This document shows positions 44,601-52,538 of a stretch of 57,429 nucleotides of DNA, piece after piece; within the stretch, counting starts at the first letter, position 1; each line of letters begins with the position of its first letter. This DNA is from Hahella sp. HN01 (lineage in GTDB: Bacteria > Pseudomonadota > Gammaproteobacteria > Pseudomonadales > Oleiphilaceae), in contig NZ_JAHMIN010000005.1 in the NCBI RefSeq assembly GCF_018986435.1, positions 22,175-79,603 of the forward strand, read 5' to 3'. The notes under the pieces were generated by a model. That model saw only the letters and a list, made by a program, of their open reading frames with translations. It was not told where the DNA came from and did not search any database. The position numbers were made by a program, and so were the translations under genes.

Positions 44601-44749
44601 AAGTGATAAGGAACAACCCAACCATAGACCAACCTGGAAGAGCGATCTTTTTTTTGGAGAACCCAAAGCTGCAAAGCACATTTTGACTCATCATCAAACA
44701 AAGGCTTTAATCGATAGTCTTCAAATACAGTATCTATTGTAATATCCAT
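41684..44749 (-). CDS. VPA1262-like protein with phospholipase-D-like domain, possible defence gene
   Basis: 1021 residues. The N-terminal part (about 1-160; LQLWVLQKKD, RLVYGWVVPYHFSNNSWSAP) resembles the VPA1262 family as I recall it. The middle part carries PLD-like features: FIIFDPYF (Asp430), then His490-Asp-Arg-Tyr, Asp498 and GFSLSN (506-511), matching the variant H-x-R/K...D...G-x-S-x-N motif of PLD nucleases. The C-terminal half (about 560-1021) is helical and may be a repeat sensor. DNA is about one-third GC by eye, unlike all neighbours, showing transfer. It is minus-strand, 134 nt downstream of the phage late operon. Function is not established; anti-phage activity is inferred. 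Confidence 0.8.
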   Translation of the reverse strand: MDITIDTVFEDYRLKPLFDDESKCALQLWVLQKKDRSSRLVYGWVVPYHFSNNSWSAPNEDKFKNISGEEVQVICLSSYLNAKEIKSFLGLMYSGSSIEEASNRSEIAMKKVFRERFGNLKLDECKVLKPVTYLPSRDNYEHRGLFSPYSGAGANSASIISLQKETFIQSDGRVLDELYRYISSEIKLDTGLDLSKKDAPRIGDLEILSFPTIDEYCRSKLEIIDSQNGVKINYHPDRHEEFISYVLKVEHINNNQAFQANIIANEYHNENKISFNVRINQDWKKSVDGRVIELFGQKRDCNECFLIFSQKYNFIREISLSVSPVYFSGVIENSWLTKLTKLNDGNDRVKAAQSVTKCSRRQTSTISTRDPDLWVNEQRKIERLVAREFPEKTEGKFFPHHTEGEGRLEFVEWWKSLFNKHAGDDFIIFDPYFESVGVDLIARYADNGSNVVILTSNKNKNIDKIKISVEAMKDILSSSCIKVYKVSEIHDRYLLIADKKGRIKKGFSLSNSIQKANENFPLLVTSIDGEIIPHVNRYIEGVLAGEGSLTLAFCSRDYLKKKSSLSLDEKKKKSKEINKSISCENVSAALEAVEDAELFSCWDDLSLLIANTDTGSFFSADAAFSQKALDKIFIYLDGRFKNAAEIVSNSMTMPGTYSYFEASLDVLLRNLIDIDRDGFIQYYKIDGLSWGDYYAIKILYQYETEKFIALLENDLIPSLSSKKTRKKLDLIAHCISEISTSCHRKSTKFQMEILISSELPVLKFIAFSYIEIKLNETQDAAVFLSIIDRVDKKTQIQFIGWLLNRNLHGGSDPEWAKDIIEYLINTAISKYPTDDDVTHIVDSMRGRMRELGYISSWFPEKVLCPLVERYADSKKVFLSIWITELEGRLSKLFELSSYLSKEDVMMTDIAAQLFSISPLKAQSEAINRLAKRLKKVERDIRRPLSPSINWSKWDSSMKLVAWLYGFLNWCQFYSNDGPNNSELTSLTREINRLLEYKPKKVWLSESRKNNLWYVFFDNPAT

Positions 44750-44883
44750 ATCAAATTCTACTTGTTATTTTGTATCAGTCATGATGTCCAATTTGTGGCG
44801 AAAGCAGTTCTTCTCTATTTTGCACAGAGTAAAATGTTAGCACATGCACCAATACCTGCTTTGGGTATAGGTAATATTTGAGC

Positions 44884-45972
44884 CTACCGCATTATCCCTA
44901 TAATTTGACTTTTCAAAGTGCCTGCCCGGCTTGCTTGGCCGCTATGGCTCCCACTACTTGATGGCGTCCCGCTTCCTCCTCCGTGGGTGTGGCTCGCCGT
45001 CGTAGCCGCCAACTCCTGAACCACTCCGATTAGATCCGCAATCACCTGCAACACATCCACTCCACCGCCGCCCATGGCGATTGCTGGCGCTTGGATGGTT
45101 ACGGCGGCGCTGGCTTTTAATTCGATGACTTGCGCCTGAATCTGCCTGGCTGCGCTGGCGATGTCGGTATGGCTTCCCTGAACGTTTATGGTTTTGTTGG
45201 CGCTGGTTTGTGTGTCGTTGCCGCTGATCGTCACGGAGCGCGAGCCGCCCACGGTGGCGCTGTCGTCGCCTTGGATCGACGCTTGCCGGTTTCGTGCGAC
45301 GGCCTGGTTAAGATCGGCGGCGGTGGTCAGGTTCAGGTTATCCGCCGCCGATAAATTGGCGTGCCCGCCGCTCAGCAGCTTTAACGCTCCCAAGGCTTCT
45401 ACCGTCTTCACGCCGCCGACATATTCCGCGCCATGTTCGCTGACCTCGGTCAGGCTGTCCTGGTAACGTTCTTGATTGTCCTGGGCGTCCACGCGCCGAC
45501 GGGCGCTTTTATCGGTTATGTCTCCGGGCGTTTCGCGCAACCAGTCGCCTTTGGCGCTCACGCGCTGGCGTACCGCTTCGGATTGCTGCCACACCAGGTC
45601 ACCGGGTTGGATACCTGGCGCGCCTAAGCCCTGTCCCAATACCGTGCGGATAAAGGGCTGATCCGGTAAGCCATAGGCGAACGCCACCTCTACGATGGTC
45701 CCCGGTTCCGGGAAACCGAACTGGCCGCGCTCGATGCCGCCATAAGACGCCGGCAATGGCACGCAACGATAAAGGGGAAGTTCCGGATCTTCCTCACCCT
45801 GGGGCGTCAGCACGCGAACGTCTACGGCGTAGCGAGGGCGGAAGCGGTCGCAGAGTTCCGGCTTTTGCAGTGGGTCGCTGATCGCCACCACCTTGGCCAG
45901 GCGCGGCAAATGTAAATTCCCGCTCAGTTCTGGAAACATCCGCAATACTATCTTTTTAATCTCTTCGTCCAC
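44884..45972 (-). CDS. Phage baseplate spike protein (gpV/gp5-like)
   Basis: 362 residues from GTG 45972 (GGAG upstream; the frame is also open to 46050, which would deeply overlap the hub gene). N-terminal OB-like part (RLAKVVAISDPLQKPELCDRFRPRYAV, FPEPGTIVEVAFAYG), a middle beta-helix-like repeat region (NLTTAADLN, ATVGGSRSVTI, SANKTINVQGSHTDI) and a His/Gly/Ser-rich tip (SHTHGGGSG). This is the membrane-piercing spike of contractile tails. It is the last gene of the late operon in this window. Confidence 0.85.
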   Translation of the reverse strand: MDEEIKKIVLRMFPELSGNLHLPRLAKVVAISDPLQKPELCDRFRPRYAVDVRVLTPQGEEDPELPLYRCVPLPASYGGIERGQFGFPEPGTIVEVAFAYGLPDQPFIRTVLGQGLGAPGIQPGDLVWQQSEAVRQRVSAKGDWLRETPGDITDKSARRRVDAQDNQERYQDSLTEVSEHGAEYVGGVKTVEALGALKLLSGGHANLSAADNLNLTTAADLNQAVARNRQASIQGDDSATVGGSRSVTISGNDTQTSANKTINVQGSHTDIASAARQIQAQVIELKASAAVTIQAPAIAMGGGGVDVLQVIADLIGVVQELAATTASHTHGGGSGTPSSSGSHSGQASRAGTLKSQIIGIMR

Positions 45973-46661
45973 GGCGCAGCGCTCCAGGTTAGATTCATGT
46001 GATTGTCGGCCAGGCTTACCTGGGTGACGTAATGGGTTTGGTTCAGCCAAACGCCAGGGCGGAGTTTTGGTGTTGCCGGCAGGCGGGCGCGGTTGGCCAC
46101 GCCGAAGCCGTTTAATAAGTGGGTCGGGATCTCCACGGGCCGGGTCGCCCAGTAGCTATGAGCCCACCCGCCAACATAAACCGCGCCGTCGCCTTGCTGT
46201 TGCCAGATCAGTTGCGGGATGTCGTACACCTCCGCCAAGGCGTCCATGCAGTGATAACCGCCGCCCCATGAATAAAACGCCGGCGCTTTGGTGTTCGCGT
46301 AAGACTCCGGCGGCGTCACAAAAATTAGCCCGGTGTCCTGACTGATCGCCGCCAGGGTCTCGTTTAAGGTCACGTGTCGCAGATTAAGCGCTAAGCGTCG
46401 GTTTAACGTAGCGGTTAGCTCCCGACAAAATACCCGCTGTTGCTGGTTATCCAGGGGCGTGCAGCTTTCCACGTAACCAATAAAAAACCGCTGCAAGGCG
46501 CTGGGGTCATAGCCCATCGCGAACTGGACCACGCCGGACAAGGGGGCGTCCGCCTGCACGGTAAACACCGCCCGCCCAGGACTGAACAACGCCAGGCGCA
46601 CGTCTTCAGACACCAATTTAAGCGGCGTTCCGCCCACGCTCAGGGATTTATGCAGCTTCAT
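45948..46661 (-). CDS. Phage baseplate hub protein (gpD/gp44-like)
   Basis: 237 residues. N-terminal VGGTPLKLVSEDVRLALF, a second domain with FFIGYVESCTPLDNQQQRVFCREL and a LysM-like helix region, ending KLRPGVWLNQTHYVTQVSLADNHMNL, typical of tail hub proteins that hold the spike. It overlaps the next upstream gene by 4 nt and the spike gene by about 25 nt. Assigned by position and fold-like features rather than a strong motif. Confidence 0.7.
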   Translation of the reverse strand: MKLHKSLSVGGTPLKLVSEDVRLALFSPGRAVFTVQADAPLSGVVQFAMGYDPSALQRFFIGYVESCTPLDNQQQRVFCRELTATLNRRLALNLRHVTLNETLAAISQDTGLIFVTPPESYANTKAPAFYSWGGGYHCMDALAEVYDIPQLIWQQQGDGAVYVGGWAHSYWATRPVEIPTHLLNGFGVANRARLPATPKLRPGVWLNQTHYVTQVSLADNHMNLTWSAAPWTKRLKR

Positions 46662-47179
46662 GCCAGCGCCTTGTCTACCTTACTCAGGAACGTTTCAAAG
46701 CCGGTCAGGGTTTCCCCTTCGGCGGGCGCGTCTTCCTGGACGGCGATAGTTTCCCCGGTGGCCTGTTGCACCTCCGTCTGGCTCAGGTCGCGGCGCTGTT
46801 CGGTCTTCTCCGCCACGCTCAGGTATTCCGCCAGGGTAAAACTGACGCGCCAAGCCTGGCTGGGGGACAGATCCTTGCACACGAACGCTCCCGTGAATTG
46901 CACCTGGCGCACGTTCATCGCTCGCGCGGTATCTTCGACAATGTCGTAAACGCGTAGCTTGCCGGCGCCGTCCTCCGCTTCCGCCACTTTCACCAGGTCG
47001 GTTAAGTCGCCCGCGTGCTTCTTCAGGATCAGCAGGGACACGGTCAGCGTTTTCGGCTTGATGCCCTTGTTAGCGCGATCCGTGCCGCTGGTCTGGCCGC
47101 CCAGGTCCTCCGTCTCGATGCGCAGATTGCCCGTCACCGTTAATTCGGTCCCGGGGACGGTAAAATCGTTGAGTCTCAT
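46658..47179 (-). CDS. Phage baseplate complex protein
   Basis: 173 residues; N-terminal half beta-rich (LTVTGNLRIETEDLGGQTSGTD), with VSLLILKKHAGDLTDLVKVAEAEDGAGKLRVYDI and VRQVQFTGAF, which match the 'baseplate complex protein' group of K139-like phages as I recall it. It ends in a predicted helix. 4-nt overlaps (ATGA) with both neighbours place it in the tail operon. Its exact role in baseplate assembly is not established. Confidence 0.65.
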   Translation of the reverse strand: MRLNDFTVPGTELTVTGNLRIETEDLGGQTSGTDRANKGIKPKTLTVSLLILKKHAGDLTDLVKVAEAEDGAGKLRVYDIVEDTARAMNVRQVQFTGAFVCKDLSPSQAWRVSFTLAEYLSVAEKTEQRRDLSQTEVQQATGETIAVQEDAPAEGETLTGFETFLSKVDKALA

Positions 47180-48075
47180 AATCCGAAAGTCTCTTTTAAA
47201 AAGGTCAGCTGGCCCGCGTTGGCAACAAACAACGCCCCCGCCGTCAGCACGTATTCATGCCCGGGCGCGCCTGCTTGTAACTGCGCCGCCACGGCTGACG
47301 CATCGCCCTGGGCGTAAAGCGCAAAACCCGTCTGGCCGTTCAGCTGGCCTTTTAATTCGTTGTAGTGGCTTTGCAGTTCTTTTAAGCGTTGGCGCTTTTG
47401 TTCAATGACGGCTTGCAGCTCGGCCATTGGGCTTGGCGTTTCCGCCGCATAGCCTTGCGCCGTGGCCAGCTGCGCCCCGACCGCGCGCCCATGCTGCGCC
47501 AGGCGCGGGATCTGCACGCCGTCGCGTGCCGTCCAGGGCGGCGTCAGGGGCGCATCCGGTAGCAACCACTTTTCCTGCTCCAGGGTGGCCAGCTGCGCTG
47601 CCCGCCGCTGCGCCAGTTGCAGCTCCGGCGCGGGGAATACCGCGTTGAAAGCCGCCAGGCGTTCGGCGAAGCCCGCCAGATCCCGCGCCACGATCAACAC
47701 GGCCACCGCGTCCAGCTGGCCCCGGGGCCGGCCCGTGTCCTGGGCGTCAGTCAGTTTGGCCGCCAGGCGCGCCGCCGCATTGGGCGCGGACAAGTAGCGA
47801 TATAAGCCGCTCCCGTCGCCCACGCCTTCCTGAAACGGATGCACACACAACACACGGCCTTCATAACGCATTAACGCCTGGTAGGCCTCCCGCGCCGCTG
47901 CGGCCTCGCTGGCCTGCGTCGCCAGGGGATTTGGAGAGTACGCGAGCGATAGCCCATTAATCCGCGTGCTGGCTTCTGCCAGGGACGCGTCCGCGCCGGC
48001 CAGGATCGGCGCCGCCAGGGCGACGGCTTGCGCCTCGGTATTTGACGCGCTGAACGCGGTCAGTCGCCAACTCAT
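47176..48075 (-). CDS. Phage tail-region protein, function unknown
   Basis: 299 residues, Ala-rich and mainly helical with a coiled coil near 215-245 (AVIEQKRQRLKELQSHYNELKGQLNG). Starts MSWRLTAFSASNTEAQAVAL and has a mid strand LDAVAVLIVARDLAGFAERL. Found beside the baseplate complex protein in similar prophages; no function recognised. It may be a tail or baseplate accessory. 4-nt overlaps on both sides. Confidence 0.7.
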   Translation of the reverse strand: MSWRLTAFSASNTEAQAVALAAPILAGADASLAEASTRINGLSLAYSPNPLATQASEAAAAREAYQALMRYEGRVLCVHPFQEGVGDGSGLYRYLSAPNAAARLAAKLTDAQDTGRPRGQLDAVAVLIVARDLAGFAERLAAFNAVFPAPELQLAQRRAAQLATLEQEKWLLPDAPLTPPWTARDGVQIPRLAQHGRAVGAQLATAQGYAAETPSPMAELQAVIEQKRQRLKELQSHYNELKGQLNGQTGFALYAQGDASAVAAQLQAGAPGHEYVLTAGALFVANAGQLTFLKETFGL

Positions 48076-48428
48076 ACCGCCTCGGGCCGAAGGTTCGGCG
48101 CGCTGGGTCGGGGTCCATTCGGAAAATCCGCTTGCTGGGGATAGTCGCGCAGGGCGCAGCGATACGCCCGCCAGCGTTGCGCTTGGCCGTCGCTGTCCAG
48201 GTCCTCCACTTTGAATAATTCAATGTCCGCGCGCTTCAACTCCAGGTCGCGCCAGGCGCGTTCCGCGCGCTGCTTGTCATCCAGCGCCGCCGCGCTACGG
48301 TCAAACGGGCTCAGCGTCGCGGCGCCGGCTTCCACCTCCGCCAGGATCTTCGCTTTAAAGTGCGCCGGGTACGTGGTGCAGTCACACACAAACTCACCGT
48401 ATTGGTTTTCTAGATAGCGTTTCGTCAT
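48072..48428 (-). CDS. Phage tail fibre assembly chaperone-like protein
   Basis: 118 residues; the C-terminal part (AWRDLELKRADIELFKVEDLDSD, then WRAYRCALRDYPQQADFP) carries the W-R-x-Y-R-x-x-L-R-x-Y-P-Q pattern typical of tail-fibre assembly chaperones or tail-assembly proteins that accompany fibre genes. It directly follows the fibre gene (13-nt gap). Confidence 0.75.
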   Translation of the reverse strand: MTKRYLENQYGEFVCDCTTYPAHFKAKILAEVEAGAATLSPFDRSAAALDDKQRAERAWRDLELKRADIELFKVEDLDSDGQAQRWRAYRCALRDYPQQADFPNGPRPSAPNLRPEAV

Positions 48429-48441
48429 CGTGTCTTATTCC

Positions 48442-50442
48442 TTAATAGCGCGCGTCCAAAATGGCTCTGCCTTGCCTGATCGCCGTGTGTCCGCTGCCGT
48501 TGGGTTGCAGGGTGATATAACAGTTTTTATCGGTGACCCCTTCCGCTCTGGCAAAAATGCCGCCCGTGCAAGACAGGTCCAACAGACTGACCGCCGGCGG
48601 CACGCGCATGGTCGGATACCACAGGCTACCCACCGTGAAGCGCTCTTCATCGGTGGTCCATCCTTGCAAGTAGGGAATCGTCACCGCGCGGTAATAGCGT
48701 TGGCATTGCGCCAGGGCTTCATGCAATGAAATCGGTTCAAATTCGCTGGACGTTTCGCCCAGCTCCAGCTGCATCGCATGCAGGCGCAGCTGGTTGTTGA
48801 CCTTGGCCGCAAATCCATAATGGGTGTCGTCCTCGATATGCACGGACACGCTAATCCCGACGCCGGTTCTCTCCGTGCTTAAGTGGTGGTCCGCAAACTC
48901 AAAGGCGACCTCCACCTCTTGAAAGGGAAAGGTAGCGCCGCCAGTGACGGCCAGGGCCTTCCAGCCCAGCAGCAGGCTGGTGTCGTGGTTATGCACCGCC
49001 ACGCCCAGTTTGCCGGTGTAATTGGCGCAGAAGCGCACTTTAAACACCGCTTTGATGTTGCTGGATTTGCCCAGACGGGTGATCGGCTGCAAGGTGGACG
49101 CCTCAATGAACTGCACCACGCTCACCAGCGAATTACGGGTGGACGCGGCGGTACAGGTCAACGCCATGCCGAGCTTGTTGTCCAGCAAGTGTGCGTTCAG
49201 CTCGCCGTTGAATTTATTGGCGCGATGCAGCCGCCAGCCATCGGCCAGATAGGTTAAGTGGCCGGGACTGACCACGGCGGGGCCGGTTTGCCACACGGAA
49301 AAATAGGGATTGATCAGCAAGTTTTTGCGCCCGGAAATCAGCGTCGTGAATTGCTCCTTGCGCAGGTAATTCGGATGCGGGTCCGCCTGGGCCATATGCG
49401 CGCCCATAAAGCCCTGCACCACTTGCGCCGCGACCTGTTTCCCTTTGTCCGTGTCCAGGTATTGCGCATGCGGATCGGCGTCCGCTGTGTGCGCCGCCAA
49501 GGCCGACTTGGCCACCTCGCCGGCGACGCTACGCCCCTGGCCATCGGTCAGGTATTGCGGATGTGGGTCAGAGTTGGCCTTATGCGCTTTCAGGGCGTCC
49601 TTGATCGCGGCGACCGCCAGCGGACGGAGATCTGTAATAACGCCATCTATGGCGATATCCGCCAGCTTCGCCACATAGTGACGCACGCCGTTGGCGTCGG
49701 GGCCGCCTTCGGCCTGCTCTGCGACAATCACCTGCAAGCGTGCCTCTACGCCGCTCACGTCGCCCACCAGGGCCGCGTCCACCCAAATACTGGCGGGCCG
49801 CGCGGTGACCGTGACGGCTAAGGGCTCGGTCAGCTCGATGCGCACGCCGCCCACATAGCCGACTCCGGGCTGCAATGCGAAGCGCCCACCCGCGCGCACC
49901 ACTTTAAACCCGTCTTGAATGAAGGTGGCGGCGCCGTAAAAATCCTGATTGCTCAGGCGCTCGCGCTCATCGATGCCCAACAGACGCGCGGTGAAATCAA
50001 TCTGCCAGGTGTCGGCGCTCACTGTTATGTCCGTCAGCGACTGCGCGCCGTTGAACTCCAGCATAAAGTTGCGGGTGATCGCGTTGCCGGTGACGCCGCC
50101 CTGGGTTTTGCGTTTCTGTTGCAGGGGCACATGGGCGATGGCCACCACCGTATTGTCGTCAGTAGTGGACACCAGACCGATCCAGTTAAACGCAAAGTCG
50201 CCCTGGGTGCTGTCCAAAATGAGCGAGTACACCACCAGGTTAGGATTGACGTAGCCCACTTGGGTGACGCCGCCGCTAAACACCTGGTGGCTGGCGTCGG
50301 GTAAACCTTCGTTACGGTCAATAGGCGCGACGGGGTCCAGTCCCGGCACGTTGGCCAGTACAAAACCGTCGATAGTCAGCGGCGCGCCCGCCGCTTGTTT
50401 CTGGGCGATCAGCCGTTCCCCGGCGAGGGTGATCACAGGCAT
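48442..50442 (-). CDS. Phage tail fibre protein (tail-collar N-domain)
   Basis: 666 residues. The N-terminal part (MPVITLAGERLIAQKQA, with SHQVFSGGVTQVGYVNPN) is the P2 gpH-like tail-collar domain that joins the baseplate. The middle carries three repeats with D-P-H-x-x-Y (SDPHPQYL, ADPHAQYL, ADPHPNYL; about 295-370), as in trimeric fibre shafts where His may bind metal. The C-terminal part (about 380-666) is beta-rich and should contact the host receptor, so it probably sets host range. Confidence 0.88.
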   Translation of the reverse strand: MPVITLAGERLIAQKQAAGAPLTIDGFVLANVPGLDPVAPIDRNEGLPDASHQVFSGGVTQVGYVNPNLVVYSLILDSTQGDFAFNWIGLVSTTDDNTVVAIAHVPLQQKRKTQGGVTGNAITRNFMLEFNGAQSLTDITVSADTWQIDFTARLLGIDERERLSNQDFYGAATFIQDGFKVVRAGGRFALQPGVGYVGGVRIELTEPLAVTVTARPASIWVDAALVGDVSGVEARLQVIVAEQAEGGPDANGVRHYVAKLADIAIDGVITDLRPLAVAAIKDALKAHKANSDPHPQYLTDGQGRSVAGEVAKSALAAHTADADPHAQYLDTDKGKQVAAQVVQGFMGAHMAQADPHPNYLRKEQFTTLISGRKNLLINPYFSVWQTGPAVVSPGHLTYLADGWRLHRANKFNGELNAHLLDNKLGMALTCTAASTRNSLVSVVQFIEASTLQPITRLGKSSNIKAVFKVRFCANYTGKLGVAVHNHDTSLLLGWKALAVTGGATFPFQEVEVAFEFADHHLSTERTGVGISVSVHIEDDTHYGFAAKVNNQLRLHAMQLELGETSSEFEPISLHEALAQCQRYYRAVTIPYLQGWTTDEERFTVGSLWYPTMRVPPAVSLLDLSCTGGIFARAEGVTDKNCYITLQPNGSGHTAIRQGRAILDARY

Positions 50443-50455
50443 GGTAAAAACTCCT

Positions 50456-51052
50456 TTAAAGTCGTGCGACTAACTGTTGTGAATCGTGGTTAGGCTCCGC
50501 CAGGCGTAAGGACAGGCGGAGACTATTCGGCAAGATCGCCGTCAGGGTTTGCTGGTCCCAGTCAAATTCCCCCACGCGCACGTCGAACGTAACCGGGGTA
50601 ATCAAGGCGAACTCATAGCGGCGACAGGTGCGCCCGTACATTTGCAGGATGATGCGCAATAGCTCCGGGTTGTCGCTCAGCTGGTTATCGGACAGACGCA
50701 AGATGATCACGTCCCAATCCCGCCCCGGGGCGCGTTCTTCGATCTCCACATAGCCCACCCCCAAACGCAGCATGATGCGCTTGAAGCCAGCCACGCTGCC
50801 GGCGTCCACCGCATTGGCGTAGGCGTACTTCACCCGCAGCCGGTAGAGGCGTTCCGGCTCGCCAGCAAAGCGCGCGATATTGCGTTGCCAGGCCAGCAGA
50901 TTGAGCACGCCCAGGGCGCAGGTTTCCGCGTCGATCTGACGCAGCGGCCAGCGCAACCAGTGTTCGACGCGCTCCCAGTAACGACGGGCGGCGCGGGCCA
51001 GCTTGGCCAGCTGCTCCCCGCCGAGCCAAAACGGCAATTTAATTTCGATCAT
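50456..51052 (-). CDS. Phage tail protein I (P2 gpI-like)
   Basis: 198 residues. YWERVEHWLRWPLRQIDAETCALGVLNLLAWQRNIARFAGEPERLYRLRVKYA is the family core (baseplate wedge component next to the fibre). It overlaps the baseplate J gene by 4 nt and precedes the fibre gene, the order normal for P2-like phages. Confidence 0.85.
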   Translation of the reverse strand: MIEIKLPFWLGGEQLAKLARAARRYWERVEHWLRWPLRQIDAETCALGVLNLLAWQRNIARFAGEPERLYRLRVKYAYANAVDAGSVAGFKRIMLRLGVGYVEIEERAPGRDWDVIILRLSDNQLSDNPELLRIILQMYGRTCRRYEFALITPVTFDVRVGEFDWDQQTLTAILPNSLRLSLRLAEPNHDSQQLVARL

Positions 51053-52218
51053 GGCAAGGTCACCGTTAGCGACTTCAGCCGGGGAATATCCATCCGGCTG
51101 GTGATATCGCCAGTTTTAAAATCAATGGACGCCAGCGCCGGAAACGTCGTGTGTAACTCCTGCGCCAGGCGGCTGAAGGAAAACCGGCTAAACGGAAAGG
51201 TCCGCGTGGGTTGGTAGTCCTGGTTCTCCCGAAACGCCGCCCGGATAAACTGCGTCACCGATTGCCTTAACTGCTCCCGCGCGTCCGCATCCAGGGCGCT
51301 GTCCGCCCATAGATCGGCGCTGACGTCGTGCTGGGTTTCCGGCATGGCGAACACCTGCAGGTCATCGCCGTGTCCGTGGTTGCCCTCGTCGGATATCCGC
51401 GCCTGGATGCGCGCCAAAAAGGGCGCGTCCGGGGTTCCGGTTTCAAACAAGATAAAGGCGTTGGCTGTCCCGGGACCGCGCGGCGCCTCATGCTCAAAAA
51501 ACACGTTGTCCACGCTGACGCCGTCGAAACTGGCGATAATCGCCGTATACACTGCGTCGGTGTGCCATTGGTTCACCGCGCTGAACTGGTTGCGCACTCG
51601 TAGACGTAACGCGTCGTCGGTTTCCCGATCCGCGCCAGGCTGCAACAGCCAGTTGTCCAGGTTGGTGACGGTCACCCCGGGGATGGGGCTCGGCGTCACC
51701 GCGTAATAACCCGCCGCCAGGTTGTAACCGCTGCCGGTGTCCGCCGCTTCCACCTCCACCAGCAAGTGGGCTTCGCCGTCTCTAAAGCGCTGCGCCCGGG
51801 TGGTCTGTAATCGGTAAATGCGCCCGTTAATGCTGGCGCTCTGTATCCAGGTTCCCGCCGCGATTTCCAGTTCTCCGGAGAGATCGCCCCGGGTGAACTG
51901 CACACGTCCGCGCGCCTTGGCCGCCTGCTTGCGCTCCACCGCCACGCCCCAGGCCAGAAGATCCAGGGCGGAGCCGCTGGCCGTCTTCACAAACATTTGC
52001 GGCAGCACGCCGGTTATCAGCAGATCCACCAGCCATAGCACGGGCTTGGTCACCAGCGCCGACACGATGCGCCACCAGGGCGAATACTCGCTGTTGTTGC
52101 TGAACGCCACGCCCTGGGCGGCGACTTCGTTTTCCCAGACGGTTTTTAGTTCCGCCTCGGTGGTCGGAATGCCGGCCTCTTTGACCAGGCGCGCAAAGTC
52201 CGCGTGGTGATCGTTCAT
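51049..52218 (-). CDS. Phage baseplate J / gp47-like protein
   Basis: 389 residues. Typical segments: ITGVLPQMFVKTASGSALDLLAW near 70-92, RGRVQFTRGDLSGELEIAAGTW, and a C-terminal ITSRMDIPRLKSLTV. Forms the wedge of the contractile-tail baseplate. 4-nt overlaps on both sides support coupled translation. Confidence 0.88.
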   Translation of the reverse strand: MNDHHADFARLVKEAGIPTTEAELKTVWENEVAAQGVAFSNNSEYSPWWRIVSALVTKPVLWLVDLLITGVLPQMFVKTASGSALDLLAWGVAVERKQAAKARGRVQFTRGDLSGELEIAAGTWIQSASINGRIYRLQTTRAQRFRDGEAHLLVEVEAADTGSGYNLAAGYYAVTPSPIPGVTVTNLDNWLLQPGADRETDDALRLRVRNQFSAVNQWHTDAVYTAIIASFDGVSVDNVFFEHEAPRGPGTANAFILFETGTPDAPFLARIQARISDEGNHGHGDDLQVFAMPETQHDVSADLWADSALDADAREQLRQSVTQFIRAAFRENQDYQPTRTFPFSRFSFSRLAQELHTTFPALASIDFKTGDITSRMDIPRLKSLTVTLP

Positions 52219-52538
52219 AGGTAAAACTCGATGTGTCCGTATTTCAGGGTTTTGGCGGTGATATACACCGTTTCCGGGTCCGTGCGCGTGACCTTCGCCG
52301 TGCCCGGTTTGATGCGTGCGTCGTTCTCCACCCGGGTTTCGATGCGGCTCAGGTTCAACGCCACTTTTTCCGGGTTGCGTTCGCCGATCAGCTCCACCAG
52401 CAGGCCGCTGTCGCGGATCATGTGTTTGATATCCTGGGCGATGGAGGCGCGCCCGCTGATCTCCTGCGGCACGCCGATAGCGTCCAGGCTGATATCGTTG
52501 TTAACGATGTGCAGGTCTATAAAGTCCGCCATAGTCAC
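52215..52538 (-). CDS. DUF2590 phage protein (baseplate wedge-like)
   Basis: 107 residues; FIDLHIVNNDISLDAIGVPQEISGRASIAQDIKHMIRDSGLLVELIGERNPE and NRIKPGTAK-like features fit the DUF2590 family of K139-type phages. By position it takes the place of the gpW/gp25 wedge subunit. 4-nt overlaps with both neighbours. Confidence 0.78.
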   Translation of the reverse strand: MTMADFIDLHIVNNDISLDAIGVPQEISGRASIAQDIKHMIRDSGLLVELIGERNPEKVALNLSRIETRVENDARIKPGTAKVTRTDPETVYITAKTLKYGHIEFYL

